Below are positions 12,647-21,133 of a DNA stretch of 25,524 bases, piece by piece (position 1 is the first letter of the stretch; the number at the start of each line of letters is the position of its first letter). The stretch comes from DATKXO01 sp035528995 (lineage in GTDB: Bacteria > Planctomycetota > Phycisphaerae > UBA1845): positions 1 to 25,524 of the forward strand of contig DATKXO010000092.1 in assembly GCA_035528995.1 (NCBI GenBank). The letters run 5' to 3'. Below the pieces are notes generated by a model. That model saw only the letters and a program-made list of their open reading frames with translations, searched no databases and had not been told where the DNA came from. Made by a program: the position numbers and the translations under genes.

Positions 12647-15193
12647 TCACGGAGTCGCGTCCCCATCGGGGGTCCCGGCGATGACGGCTTCTTCCTCATC
12701 GTCGTCCCGGTCGGCGGCATAGCCCTCGGCGACGTCGGCGGCCACCTGCTGCTGCAGCACGTCCCACTCCTCGAGGGTCATGTGGACCTCGCGGGCCTGG
12801 GAGCCCTTGTAGACGCCGACGATGCCGGCCTCGGCCATCTGGTCGATGAGCCGCGAGGCCCGCGAGTAGCCGATGGTCAGGCGCCGCTGCAACAGCGACA
12901 CGCTGCCGCGCTTGGTCTCCAGGATGATGCGGACGGCCTGATCGAACAGCGGGTCTCGCTCGCCCGACTCGCCGCCGTCGCCGGACTTCATGCGGATCAG
13001 CTCGGGATGGAACTCGGGCTCGCTCCGCTCCTTGAGGAAGTCGATGACGGCCCGCAGCTCGCGCTCCTCGACGAAGGTTCCCTGGGAGCGGATCAGCTTG
13101 GAGCTGCCCGGCGGCAGGAACAGCATGTCCCCCTGACCCATCAGCACCTCGGCCCCGTTCTGGTCCAGCACGATGCGCGAGTCCATCCGCGAGGCCACCC
13201 GGAAGGCGATGCGGCAGGGCAGGTTGGATTTGATCAGCCCGGTCACCACCCTCGCCTCCGGGCGCTGCGTGGCCACCACGATGTGCACGCCGACGGCCCG
13301 GGACTTCTGGGCCAGCCGGGACAGGTAGTGCTCGACCTCCTTGGCGCTGGTCATCATCAGGTCGGCCAGCTCGTCGATGATGATGACGACGTAGGGCAGG
13401 TGCGTCGGTATCTGGTGCCGCTCCTCGTCGGTGGCCGGCGCGAAGCGCTCGTAGATCTCCTCCTTGTCCAGCGCGTTGTAGGCCTTGATGTCGCGGACGC
13501 GGGCCTCGCTGAACAGTTCGTAGCGCTCCTCCATCTTGGTGACGGCCCACTCGAGGATGGACTCGGCGCGTTTCATGTCGGTGACGATGGGGCACATCAG
13601 GTGGGGGACGTCCTTGAAGTTGGACATCTCGACCATCTTGGGGTCGACCAGGATGAGCTTGCACCAGTCCGGGCGCTGGGTCATGAGCAGGCTGACGATG
13701 ATGGAGTTGATGCAGACGCTCTTGCCCGAGCCGGTGGTGCCGGCGATCAGCAGGTGCGGCATCTTGGTCAGATCGCCCACCAGGGCCGACCCGCTGGCGT
13801 CCTTGCCGATGTACAGCGGCAGGGCCATCTCCCGGGCCTTGCGGCCGACCATGGACATCAGCTCTTTCAGACGCACCGTCTCCTTGTCGATGTTGGGGAC
13901 CTCGATGCCGACGGTGTTCTTGCCCGGCAGCGGGGCGACGACGCGAACGGCCGGCGCCTTGAGGGCCCGGGCGATGTCGTTCGACAGCGTGGCGATCTGG
14001 GAGACCTTGATGCCCGGGGCCAGGGAGAGCTCGAACATGGTGATGACGGGGCCGGTGTCGATCTCCACGACGTGGGCGTCGAGCCTGAACTCCTCGAGGG
14101 TCCGCTCGAGGACCTTGGCCTTGGCCCGGACGATGGACTCCTGCTGAGCGCTGAAGGTGTACTCCGGGTCCTCCAGCAGCGAGGGCGAGGGGAAGATCCA
14201 GTCCTCGAGCTCGCGCGGGTACGGCTCGGTCGGCGGCGCGGGCGCCTGCCGCTCGAAGTGCTTGATGATCAGGGGCGACACCGGTTTGGAACCGGCGCCG
14301 TCGTCGCCGTCTGCGGGCGCAGCGTTGGCACCCACGGGCGCCTCATCGGTTTGTGCTGCGTCCCCGACCTGCCCATCCGGCGGCTCGGTGGCGTCAGCAG
14401 CCTGCCCGTCAGCGTCGTCGAACAGCGTCGGGTCGTCCTCGACGTCCTTCCCCGCGGTCGGCGCCGGTCGATTGGCGTTGATCTTCGGCTCCGGGCGCGG
14501 CCTGGGCACAACCGCCACCGGCGGGCCTGGGTCACTGCCGCCACCCGAAGCCCCGCCCGACGATGCGCCTCCGGACACGGCATGAGCGCCCGCGACGGCC
14601 ACCGCGGCCGTCCGGGCCGTCGCCAAGGCCGTACCCGACGCACGCCCCAATCGCTGGAGCGCTCCCGGAAGTCGCCACACCCAGCCCTCGGCCGCGAACA
14701 GCAGCCCGACGAGCAGGGCATACCCCAGCACCAACACCGCCCCAAGGCCTGACAGGTTGGTCGAGATGAACTCTCCCAACGCCATCCCCAGAACGCCGCC
14801 GCACCCTTCGGGCAGCGCCCCGGCTCCGCGACCGGCCACTAAATGAACGGACGCGGCCACACACGAGACCAGCAACGCCAGCCCAATGGCGCGCTGGATC
14901 GGGCTTTCGATTCGCCCTCGCACCAGACGAGTGACGGCCGCACACAGGGCGAACAGGGCCGCGACGTAGGCTCCGTCGCCGACGTAGTAGAACAGGTTGT
15001 ACGCCACCCACGCCCCGACGCGCCCGCAGGCGTTGGCCGTCGGGTCGTTGTGCGGGTACTGGTGCGGGCTGGGCCAGTCGCCGGCGTCGAAGGTCAGCAG
15101 GGAACCCCAGACCAGGGCGCAGGCCGCCAGTGCGAACACCGGGCCGACGAGCCGTCGGGGCTGCGGTCCCGTCTGTTCCGCGTCTCGGCTCAT
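12647..15193 (-). CDS. ftsK: DNA translocase FtsK/SpoIIIE
   Basis: The 848-residue product has the full FtsK layout. Residues 1-175 hold four membrane helices that anchor it at the septum. A low-complexity Pro/Ala/Asp linker (195-320) follows. The translocase has the alpha/beta parts with Walker A GTTGSGKS (485-492), LVDPKMVEMSNF, and Walker B YVVIIIDELADLMM, then VATQRPEARVVTGLIKSNLPCRIAFRVASRMDSR. The C-terminal gamma winged helix (from about 750; RGSVSLLQRRLTIGYSRASR) recognises KOPS-type DNA and activates XerCD. FtsK pumps chromosome ends across the closing septum during division. ATG 15193 fits the first hydrophobic helix. The linker is shorter than in E. coli FtsK and resembles SpoIIIE/SftA-length proteins. 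Confidence 0.96.
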   Translation of the reverse strand: MSRDAEQTGPQPRRLVGPVFALAACALVWGSLLTFDAGDWPSPHQYPHNDPTANACGRVGAWVAYNLFYYVGDGAYVAALFALCAAVTRLVRGRIESPIQRAIGLALLVSCVAASVHLVAGRGAGALPEGCGGVLGMALGEFISTNLSGLGAVLVLGYALLVGLLFAAEGWVWRLPGALQRLGRASGTALATARTAAVAVAGAHAVSGGASSGGASGGGSDPGPPVAVVPRPRPEPKINANRPAPTAGKDVEDDPTLFDDADGQAADATEPPDGQVGDAAQTDEAPVGANAAPADGDDGAGSKPVSPLIIKHFERQAPAPPTEPYPRELEDWIFPSPSLLEDPEYTFSAQQESIVRAKAKVLERTLEEFRLDAHVVEIDTGPVITMFELSLAPGIKVSQIATLSNDIARALKAPAVRVVAPLPGKNTVGIEVPNIDKETVRLKELMSMVGRKAREMALPLYIGKDASGSALVGDLTKMPHLLIAGTTGSGKSVCINSIIVSLLMTQRPDWCKLILVDPKMVEMSNFKDVPHLMCPIVTDMKRAESILEWAVTKMEERYELFSEARVRDIKAYNALDKEEIYERFAPATDEERHQIPTHLPYVVIIIDELADLMMTSAKEVEHYLSRLAQKSRAVGVHIVVATQRPEARVVTGLIKSNLPCRIAFRVASRMDSRIVLDQNGAEVLMGQGDMLFLPPGSSKLIRSQGTFVEERELRAVIDFLKERSEPEFHPELIRMKSGDGGESGERDPLFDQAVRIILETKRGSVSLLQRRLTIGYSRASRLIDQMAEAGIVGVYKGSQAREVHMTLEEWDVLQQQVAADVAEGYAADRDDDEEEAVIAGTPDGDATP

Positions 15194-15394
15194 GGACGAC
15201 AGATTCCCTCCCGCGGACCTGTACCCGGTCCGCCCGGCCGTGCCGGCAAGGACGAAGCGGCACGGACGATACTGAAAACCGCACTTCCACTATTTATCGG
15301 GTGCCCCGGGCGGATTGCTGGAGGCAATCTCCCCCCCGCGTGCCACTGTCGGGCGCCGGGCCGGCAGTACCGCCGATTCCGTCAGCCCGTGGGC

Positions 15395-17695
15395 CTACCG
15401 CCGCCGCGGGCGCTTCTTTCGGCCCTTCGGGGCGCTGGCCCTCTTCGGGCCGGGCGACCTCGTCGTTTCGCTCGAGCTCTTCGGCCGCTTGGTCGGGGGT
15501 TTTGTTGTGGCCTTCGGGCGACCGGCGCGCTGACCGGGCCTCGCCCTCGGCGCAGGCCCCGGCTTCTCGGCCGGGGCCAGGTCGAGCTCTCGGTCGGCGA
15601 TGTCGACGGCGGCGATGCGGACGCGCAAGACGTCGCCGATCTTGAGGCGGCGGCCGGTGCGCTGGCCGACGACGCAGCCGGCCTCGGCGTCCACCTCCCA
15701 CCAGTCGTCCGCCAGATCGGCGAAGCGCAGCAGCCCCTCGACCAGATATTGCGGCAACTGGACGAACATGCCGAAATTCGTCACACCCGTGATGATGCCG
15801 TCGTGCTCGCTGCCGATTTCCTTTTCCAGCAGCCGCAGGACGTAGACCAGCTTCAGCTCGCGTTCGGCCGCCTCGGCCCGTCGCTCGTTGCGACTGCAGT
15901 GCAGGCCCAGCTCCTCCACCTCCTGGAGGGTCGGGAGGTCCGGCGGCATCCGCCGCTTCTTGATCTGGCCGCGCAGATACCCGTCCAGCAACCGGTGTAC
16001 GGTCAGGTCGGGGTACCGACGGATGGGCGAGGTGAAATGACAGTAGTCCTCACTGGCCAGGGCGAAATGCCCCTCGCTTGTCGGAGCGTACACGGCCCGC
16101 TCGAGCGACCGCAGGATGGCGAGGTTCACCGCGAAGGACTCCGGGCGGCCCTTCACCCGCTCGAGCAACGGCTGCAACGCCTCCCGCTGCATGGTCTTGA
16201 CCGGCGGCAGACCCAAGGCCTGCAGGAACCGGCTCAAGGCTTCCGCGCCCGTCTCCTCCGGCGGGGCGTGTACCCGACGCAGGCACGGCACGTGCAGGCC
16301 CGCCAGCAGTTCCGCCACGGCCTCGTTGGCCTCGACCATGAACATCTCGATGATCGTGTGGCTGAAGCTGGTGTCGCTCGGTTGGATGCCGGCCACCGCA
16401 CCGTCGTCGTCGAACACGACCTCGACCTCGGGCAGATCGAGCACCAGCATGCCATCCGCCCGCCGCCGCTGCTGGATGGTCCGGGCCAGCGACTCCATCT
16501 GACGGATCAACGCGACGACCTTCTTCGGGTGCCGCCCCACTTTGCCCGCCAGAATCTGCGTGGCCTGGCGGTAGGTCAGCCGCCTGGCCGACCGGATGAC
16601 GGTGTTGGCGAACCGCGAGGCGACGCGGCGCCCGCCCGCGTCGTAGGTGACGAACACGCTCTTGGTCAGGCGCGGCTGGTTCTCCTGCAGGCTGCACACT
16701 CCGTTGGACAGCACCTCGGGGAGCATGGGGATGACCAGGCGCGGGAAGTAGACGCTGTTGGCCCGCTCGCGGGCCTCGGTATCCAGCGCATTGCCCGGTT
16801 GCACGAAGTGGGAAACGTCCGCGATGTGCACGCCCAGTTCGAGTCGGCCCTTCTTGAGCTGCGTTACGGAGATGGCGTCGTCGAAGTCTCGGGCGTCGTC
16901 GGGGTCGATGGTGATGATGGTCAGGTCGCGCAGGTCGTCGCGGCCCCGGGCGGCCTCTTCGGCGTTATACGACGCCACTGCTCTGCCGGCCTGGTCCCGG
17001 ACTTCTTGCGGGAACTCCTGCGGGAACTGGTACTGGTAGATGATGCTCAGCGTATCGACGCCCGGAGCGCCGCGCTTGCCGAGCACCTTGGTGATCACCC
17101 CGCGAGCGTCCCGACGTTCCGACGGGTACTCGACGATCTCGACCACGACCTGGTCGCCGGCCCGGGCGCCCTTCGCTCCGGAATCGCCCACGAAGATGGG
17201 AGCGTGCAGCGTGTTGCCGTCCGGACGGACGAACCAGCGTTGCAGCTCCCGGCACAGTTCGCCGACGAACCGGCTCTGCCCGCGTTTGACGATCTCGACG
17301 ATTCGCCCCTCGCAGATCATCTTCCCGCCGCGCCGGCCCCGCTTCAGGACTCGCGCCGAGACCATGTCGCCGGTGATGGCCCCGCCCGCCTCGCCCGGTG
17401 GCACGAACAGGTCACCGTGCGAATTGGGCGTGTCGGGAATGACGAACCCGAAACCCTTGGGGTTCAGCCGAAAACGCCCCACCACCGTCCGCGGCGGATC
17501 GGGAAGCGTCAACGCACTGGCCGACCCCATCACCACCCGCCCCGTTTTCATCAGCCCCTTGACCGCCTTACGAAAATCGCCGTACTCGGCGTCGGCGATG
17601 CCCATGTCCCGGGCCAGCTTCTCGACCTTCTGCGGCCGGTAGCCTTTGCGGGCCAGATGACGGACAATACGATCCGCGAACCGTTCCGGTGCCAT
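15395..17695 (-). CDS. rnr: Ribonuclease R (VacB)
   Basis: The 766-residue product is a processive 3'-5' exoribonuclease that can unwind structured RNA. An N-terminal winged helix (1-60) is followed by cold-shock domains (VVGRFRLNPKGFGFVIPD at 71-88, and a second to about 200). The RNB catalytic domain has TIDPDDARDFDDAISV (263-277) with the metal-binding aspartates intact, and later HFTSPIRRYPDLTVHRLL. The S1 domain reads GIITGVTNFGMFVQLPQYLVEGLLRF. A C-terminal tail rich in K, R, P and S (about 60 residues) fits the basic tails of RNase R. The start ATG 17695 has GAGGAG five bases upstream. ftsK follows on the same strand after a 201-base gap that includes a small GATTGC-TGGAG-GCAATC hairpin near 15313, a weak terminator candidate. 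Confidence 0.96.
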   Translation of the reverse strand: MAPERFADRIVRHLARKGYRPQKVEKLARDMGIADAEYGDFRKAVKGLMKTGRVVMGSASALTLPDPPRTVVGRFRLNPKGFGFVIPDTPNSHGDLFVPPGEAGGAITGDMVSARVLKRGRRGGKMICEGRIVEIVKRGQSRFVGELCRELQRWFVRPDGNTLHAPIFVGDSGAKGARAGDQVVVEIVEYPSERRDARGVITKVLGKRGAPGVDTLSIIYQYQFPQEFPQEVRDQAGRAVASYNAEEAARGRDDLRDLTIITIDPDDARDFDDAISVTQLKKGRLELGVHIADVSHFVQPGNALDTEARERANSVYFPRLVIPMLPEVLSNGVCSLQENQPRLTKSVFVTYDAGGRRVASRFANTVIRSARRLTYRQATQILAGKVGRHPKKVVALIRQMESLARTIQQRRRADGMLVLDLPEVEVVFDDDGAVAGIQPSDTSFSHTIIEMFMVEANEAVAELLAGLHVPCLRRVHAPPEETGAEALSRFLQALGLPPVKTMQREALQPLLERVKGRPESFAVNLAILRSLERAVYAPTSEGHFALASEDYCHFTSPIRRYPDLTVHRLLDGYLRGQIKKRRMPPDLPTLQEVEELGLHCSRNERRAEAAERELKLVYVLRLLEKEIGSEHDGIITGVTNFGMFVQLPQYLVEGLLRFADLADDWWEVDAEAGCVVGQRTGRRLKIGDVLRVRIAAVDIADRELDLAPAEKPGPAPRARPGQRAGRPKATTKPPTKRPKSSSETTRSPGPKRASAPKGRKKRPRRR

Positions 17696-17852
17696 GAAGA
17701 CTCCTCGCGCCGCTGCAATCGTCGGGGAAGGTCAAGCGGCTATCATTGGACGTCGCCTGGACGAATGACGAACCGGATGGTAGGGCCTGGGCCTGGGCCG
17801 TGCAAACGACCCCAGGAAGCATCCGCCCTTCCCGCACTCGGAGCGAATCCAC

Positions 17853-18416
17853 ATGGCCGGTCGATCCAAAGCAGGCTGGGCGGTTCGCCTGTCCATACTG
17901 GCGGTTGTCGTAGCAGCCGTTGCGTATGTTCTGGCCCAACGAGCCGCGGTGCGAGCGGGCGTGGACAGCCTGACCTTCATCGACCGTGTGCGCGGCGGGT
18001 TCCTGTGCATCGGCACGTGCGCCGACAAGCCCGGCATCATGGTGCTCAGCCGTGAATCCCGGGAGGAAGTGGACGTCCGCGCCGCGACCGAGTCGCTCTT
18101 CGGCCGGACAACGCTCACCCTCGACCTGGGCACCCACACCGAGCAGCACGAATTGGACGAGCCTTGCGTGATCCTGCTGCCCGGCGACGGGCAACGTCAG
18201 ATCATCGCGGTGGACTGGGACGCGACCACCTTCACCGACGTCCTGGCGAAGACCGACTGCGGCGGCCGGCACCGCTCCACGGAGGAGCACCCCAATTGCG
18301 GCCGCCCCTTCCTGGACCTGATGGAATACCTCCGGGCAAATTGCCCCGACCGCATTCCAACCGAACTCGAGTCCTTCGTCAGATCGATGCCTGATCCGCT
18401 CACGGGGGCACCCTGA
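17853..18416 (+). CDS. Unrecognised membrane-anchored protein
   Basis: I do not recognise a family. The 187-residue product has one N-terminal membrane helix (residues 11-28, RLSILAVVVAAVAYVLA) preceded by K/R, so the rest should lie outside the cytoplasm. The exported part has six cysteines (FLCIGTC, then one near residue 109, then TDCGG, HPNCG and ANCPD), a short beta-rich middle (LTLDLGTHTEQHELDEPCVILLPG) and a helical end. Cysteines outside the cytoplasm might be substrates for the VKOR-DsbA system at 7513, but nothing links them directly. The start ATG 17853 has only a weak ribosome-binding site (GGAGCGAATCC). It is divergent from rnr with a 157-base gap. Confidence 0.7.
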   Translation: MAGRSKAGWAVRLSILAVVVAAVAYVLAQRAAVRAGVDSLTFIDRVRGGFLCIGTCADKPGIMVLSRESREEVDVRAATESLFGRTTLTLDLGTHTEQHELDEPCVILLPGDGQRQIIAVDWDATTFTDVLAKTDCGGRHRSTEEHPNCGRPFLDLMEYLRANCPDRIPTELESFVRSMPDPLTGAP

Positions 18417-18842
18417 CGCGGGGCCTGGGAACCCCCGGTCGCCGGCCGCCAACAGGCTTGCCAGTATCGCCAGCCGCGAAACCGGGCCGGCCGCACCCTC
18501 TCCCGCAGACCGCCCGTTGGGTCGCTGCCGGGGCCCCACCCCCGGTGCCTCGAACGGCAGCCCTGGGCTCGGCCAGGCCCGCCGCAAGTCCGTTCAAGAA
18601 AAACGGCGGGGAAGGCCGATACTAGGCTCACCATAACCCGCAGATTACCCAGTTTAACGCATAGAGCTGGCAAACCGGTAATCTCGCGAACTCAGAAGTC
18701 GGAACGAGGACGCCGCGGTGGAACCCCGGCAATTGGAGGCCAAGGTTGATGCTACGACGGACCCTCTCGCTGAGATCGGGCAGGAGGCCCTTTCGCAGTC
18801 GCGACTGCCGATGCCCGGTCCGGCGTGGCCAGGAGCCCGTCA
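18417..18842. other. Noncoding gap with one strong inverted repeat
   Basis: No supported gene lies here. AGATTACC (18642-18649) and GGTAATCT (18677-18684) are exact complements, and GTTT/AAAC next to the arms can extend the stem after a one-base offset, leaving a loop of about 16 bases. The patch around it (18630-18690) is less GC-rich than its surroundings and may contain the promoter or an operator of the downstream gene. The ribosome-binding site AGGAG of that gene is at 18831-18835. Confidence 0.55.
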
Positions 18843-19577
18843 ATGCCCGATCCAGAGCTTCTCACCCGGTTTATGGACCCCTTGTTGTCCGGTGATCGAG
18901 TGGCCTGCCGGAAGATGCTGCGCCGGCAGCTCGAACAAGTGAGCGACACCGAGAGCCTGTATTACGGTCTGCTGTGGCCGGCGATGGAGGAGGTCGACCG
19001 GCTCTACCGGGCCAGCCGAATCAACATCGCGGCCGAGCACATGGCCACCAGAATCAACCGGGCGTTGGCCGACCAGCTTCAGACCGCCCTGGTGCCCCAA
19101 CCGCCCAACGGCAAACGAATCCTGATCGCCTGCGCCGATGGGGAGCCGGAGGAACTGGGCGGCCAGATGTGCGCCGACCTGTTCGAGGCCGGGGGCTGGG
19201 ACGCCTACTTCATCGGCGGGGGGGTGCCCAACGACGAGATCCTCAGCCTGGTGGGACAGTTGCGACCCGACATTCTGCTCATCTTCGGTACTCAGCCGCA
19301 GGGCGTACCCGGCGTTCGTGGACTGATCGACCTGATCCACGAGGTGAACTCCAACCCCACGATGAACATCATGACTTCCGGCGGCGTGTTCAACCGGGCC
19401 GACGGGCTGTGGAGGGAGGTCAACGCCGACCTGTTCGCCAGGACGGCGTCCGAGGCGCTGGAAATGGCGGCCGACGCCCAACCGCGCAGGCCTCAACCGC
19501 GCGCCGTGGGCGCGCCCAAGAAGCGGCGTCGCCGCCGCAAACCGCCGCTACTGGCCGTCGCCGAAACAAAAGCCTGA
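18843..19577 (+). CDS. Cobalamin-binding-fold (CarH/corrinoid-protein-like) protein without axial His
   Basis: The 244-residue product has a helical cap (residues 1-85) and a Rossmann-like B12-binding domain (90-205), the layout of corrinoid proteins and CarH/LitR-type photoreceptors. The cap keeps the EH of the Wx9EH motif but with tyrosine for tryptophan (Y55, E65, H66). The cobalt-ligand loop, usually ExHxxG or DxHxxG, reads D99-G-E-P-E-E-L-G106, with glutamate where the histidine should be. The rest fits (AYFIGGGVPNDEIL; DILLIFGTQPQG; MTSGGVFN). A C-terminal tail (212-244) has KKRRRRRK, suggesting nucleic acid or membrane contact. There is no N-terminal MerR helix-turn-helix. ATG 18843 has AGGAG seven bases upstream; GTG/other starts upstream are less likely. 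Whether it binds B12 is open. Confidence 0.82.
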   Translation: MPDPELLTRFMDPLLSGDRVACRKMLRRQLEQVSDTESLYYGLLWPAMEEVDRLYRASRINIAAEHMATRINRALADQLQTALVPQPPNGKRILIACADGEPEELGGQMCADLFEAGGWDAYFIGGGVPNDEILSLVGQLRPDILLIFGTQPQGVPGVRGLIDLIHEVNSNPTMNIMTSGGVFNRADGLWREVNADLFARTASEALEMAADAQPRRPQPRAVGAPKKRRRRRKPPLLAVAETKA

Positions 19578-19712
19578 CGTACCCGTACCAGGCGGACGGC
19601 CAGGCCTGACGGCGTCGGGCAAACAGGACTGACCACTGACTGAGCCCAGCCGGCGGCATGGATGCCACACACCACCGGGCTAACGGAAGGCACCTCGGCT
19701 CAGTGACTCAAG

Positions 19713-19749
19713 CGAACCAGGGTCGCCCCAGCCGGGCGGCTCTGGTTCG
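19713..19749 (+). terminator. Hairpin after the cobalamin-fold gene
   Basis: CGAACCAG (19713-19720) pairs with CTGGTTCG (19742-19749); inside, CGCCC pairs with GGGCG around a CAGCC loop. It is about 135 bases after the stop and is followed by TATTGTTG rather than a real T-run, so a factor-independent terminator is only possible, not certain. Confidence 0.4.
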
Positions 19750-19778
19750 TATTGTTGCGTGTCCAGCGAGGTGCGGCG

Positions 19779-19822
19779 GCCAGGCACCTGGCTTTGACGT
19801 TTACGACAATCGTCCGTCTTAC
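19779..19822 (+). promoter_or_regulatory. Candidate promoter with adjoining palindrome for the ECF sigma gene
   Basis: An inverted repeat GCCAGG-CA-CCTGGC (19779-19792) abuts TTGACG (19794-19799); 17 bases later is TCTTAC (19817-19822), a weak -10. The layout suits a regulated promoter some 90 bases ahead of GTG 19912. The weak -10 keeps confidence low. Confidence 0.35.
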
Positions 19823-19911
19823 CCAATAGAAACAGGGCCTTGCGTGTTGCCGGCAGACCTTCTGAGCCCGTAGTCTGGGTGCCGCTGCGGGCAGAAACGC
19901 GAGTCTGCGTC

Positions 19912-20406
19912 GTGAAGACCCTGCCGGTCGAAGACATTCAGCGCGTGTACCGGTTCGCCCTGCGATTGGCGGGTGATCACCACGCGGCTGAGGAGATCGT
20001 TCAGGAGACGTGCCTGCGGGCCTGGAGGTCTCGCCGCGGGCTGCGGAATCCAGGCTCGTCCCGGGCGTGGATGTTTCAGATCGCGGCAAATGTGTGGCGC
20101 GACCAACTGCGACGGGCCAGGCTGCCTGCGGCGCCCACCACGGCACGGGTCGCCCATGATCCACCGCACCTACGATCGCCGGAGCGGATCGCCGGCGAGC
20201 AAGAAGCAATCGAGCGGATCATTCGGGCCATGGATGCTCTTCCGGAGCGTCAGCGACAGGTGTTGTTCCTGTTTTCGGTCGAAGGGCTGTCGCAGACGGA
20301 GATTGCCGAAGTGCTGGGGATCAGCCCTGAGGCAACCAAGGCCAGCCTGTCCCTGGCGCGACGAGCGATGCGCCGGCGGCTGGAGATGCTGGAAGCGGGG
20401 CGGTGA
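19912..20406 (+). CDS. ECF-type RNA polymerase sigma factor
   Basis: The 164-residue product has the two domains of an extracytoplasmic-function sigma factor. Region 2 is VYRFALRLAGDHHAAEEIVQETCLRAWRS in two runs, with SRAWMFQIAANVWRDQLRR as the -10 reading part. Region 4 is LPERQRQVLFLFSVEGLSQTEIAEVLGISPEATKASL, a helix-turn-helix for the -35. It directs polymerase to a set of envelope or stress genes when released by the anti-sigma factor encoded next. GTG 19912 is chosen because homologous region 2 begins just after it; the open frame extends upstream to a TTG at 19840 with no good ribosome-binding site. The gene is 9 bases from the anti-sigma start. Confidence 0.92.
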   Translation: MKTLPVEDIQRVYRFALRLAGDHHAAEEIVQETCLRAWRSRRGLRNPGSSRAWMFQIAANVWRDQLRRARLPAAPTTARVAHDPPHLRSPERIAGEQEAIERIIRAMDALPERQRQVLFLFSVEGLSQTEIAEVLGISPEATKASLSLARRAMRRRLEMLEAGR

Positions 20407-20415
20407 GGTCTTACG

Positions 20416-21105
20416 ATGACCGATCGATCGTGTAACCGGTTGGATGATTACCTGGGCGGCTGGCTGGAGGAGTCAGTGGGCGCGGAGTTTGCGGCGCATC
20501 TGGCGCGGTGCGTCGCTTGTCGCGCGGAGATCGAGCGACAACGACGGCTGGACGGCTTGCTGGGGCAAGCGGGCGCCTACTTGGAGTCGGTTCGACCGGA
20601 TCTGGTTTGCCGTATCGAGCGTCGTCTCGTTGCGGCGCGACGGCAGAGGTGGGTCAACAGGGCGGTGGCCGGTTTGACCGCGGCTGCGGTCCTGCTGCTC
20701 AGCGTGCTGCTGTGGCCGCAGGCGCTGCCGACCAGGCCGGCGGGCACGATCGTCGGCGTGCCACAGAAACCCCGCGATTCGATGCCCGAGAAGCCACCTA
20801 CTGCGTCCGTTGGACCCAGGGCCGCGTCTGAGCAGCTAGCCGTGCTGGTCGTTTCGCAGTGCGGACACTCGTGCCCCTCGGCCCATCGGTGGACGCGGAT
20901 GCCCCGGGTGGCGTTGCCGATGCCTTCAGCCCGCGCCGGGGCGGGCGGGCGCGTTCAAGCCTACGACGAAGCGGAGGCGGGACCGGCACAGGGGCTACCA
21001 GAACCGCCGAAGTTTCTTGTGAGTAGCTCCTGGAAGGGCAAGTCCTGCATCCAGGCTCGCCATACGCTGGGCAGCCGCAAGGTTGCCAGGATCGTTTTCC
21101 ACTGA
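20416..21105 (+). CDS. Zinc-finger (ZAS) anti-sigma factor, membrane-anchored
   Basis: The 229-residue product starts with an anti-sigma zinc-finger domain: YLGGWLEESVGAEFAAHLARCVAC holds the HxxxCxxC motif (H28, C32, C35). One membrane helix follows (residues 82-100, VAGLTAAAVLLLSVLLWP). Such proteins hold the cognate ECF factor at the membrane until a signal frees it. It lies 9 bases after the sigma gene, as expected for a pair. The exported part after residue 135 is odd: it lacks recognisable domain features, and another frame over 20860-21020 also stays open and ends near TTTCTTGTGAG, so a frameshift or decay of the C-terminus is possible. Confidence 0.85.
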   Translation: MTDRSCNRLDDYLGGWLEESVGAEFAAHLARCVACRAEIERQRRLDGLLGQAGAYLESVRPDLVCRIERRLVAARRQRWVNRAVAGLTAAAVLLLSVLLWPQALPTRPAGTIVGVPQKPRDSMPEKPPTASVGPRAASEQLAVLVVSQCGHSCPSAHRWTRMPRVALPMPSARAGAGGRVQAYDEAEAGPAQGLPEPPKFLVSSSWKGKSCIQARHTLGSRKVARIVFH

Positions 21106-21133
21106 TGCCAGACGAAGGCAAGGAGTCGAGAAC

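Noticed and set aside
12590..14752. 720-codon plus-strand open frame
   Set aside because: It is the antisense shadow of ftsK, rich in His/Asp/Gly/Leu runs typical of the complement of a GC-rich gene.
15300..15330. Rho-independent terminator of rnr
   Set aside because: The GATTGC/GCAATC stem is only 6 bp, and on the minus strand it is not followed by a T-run.
14843..18055. 1070-codon plus-strand open frame
   Set aside because: It lies opposite ftsK and rnr, both firmly identified, and has no domain of its own.
18417..18842. Cobalamin riboswitch upstream of the B12-fold gene
   Set aside because: No B12-box-like GCCACTG or riboswitch core could be found; only a simple inverted repeat is present.
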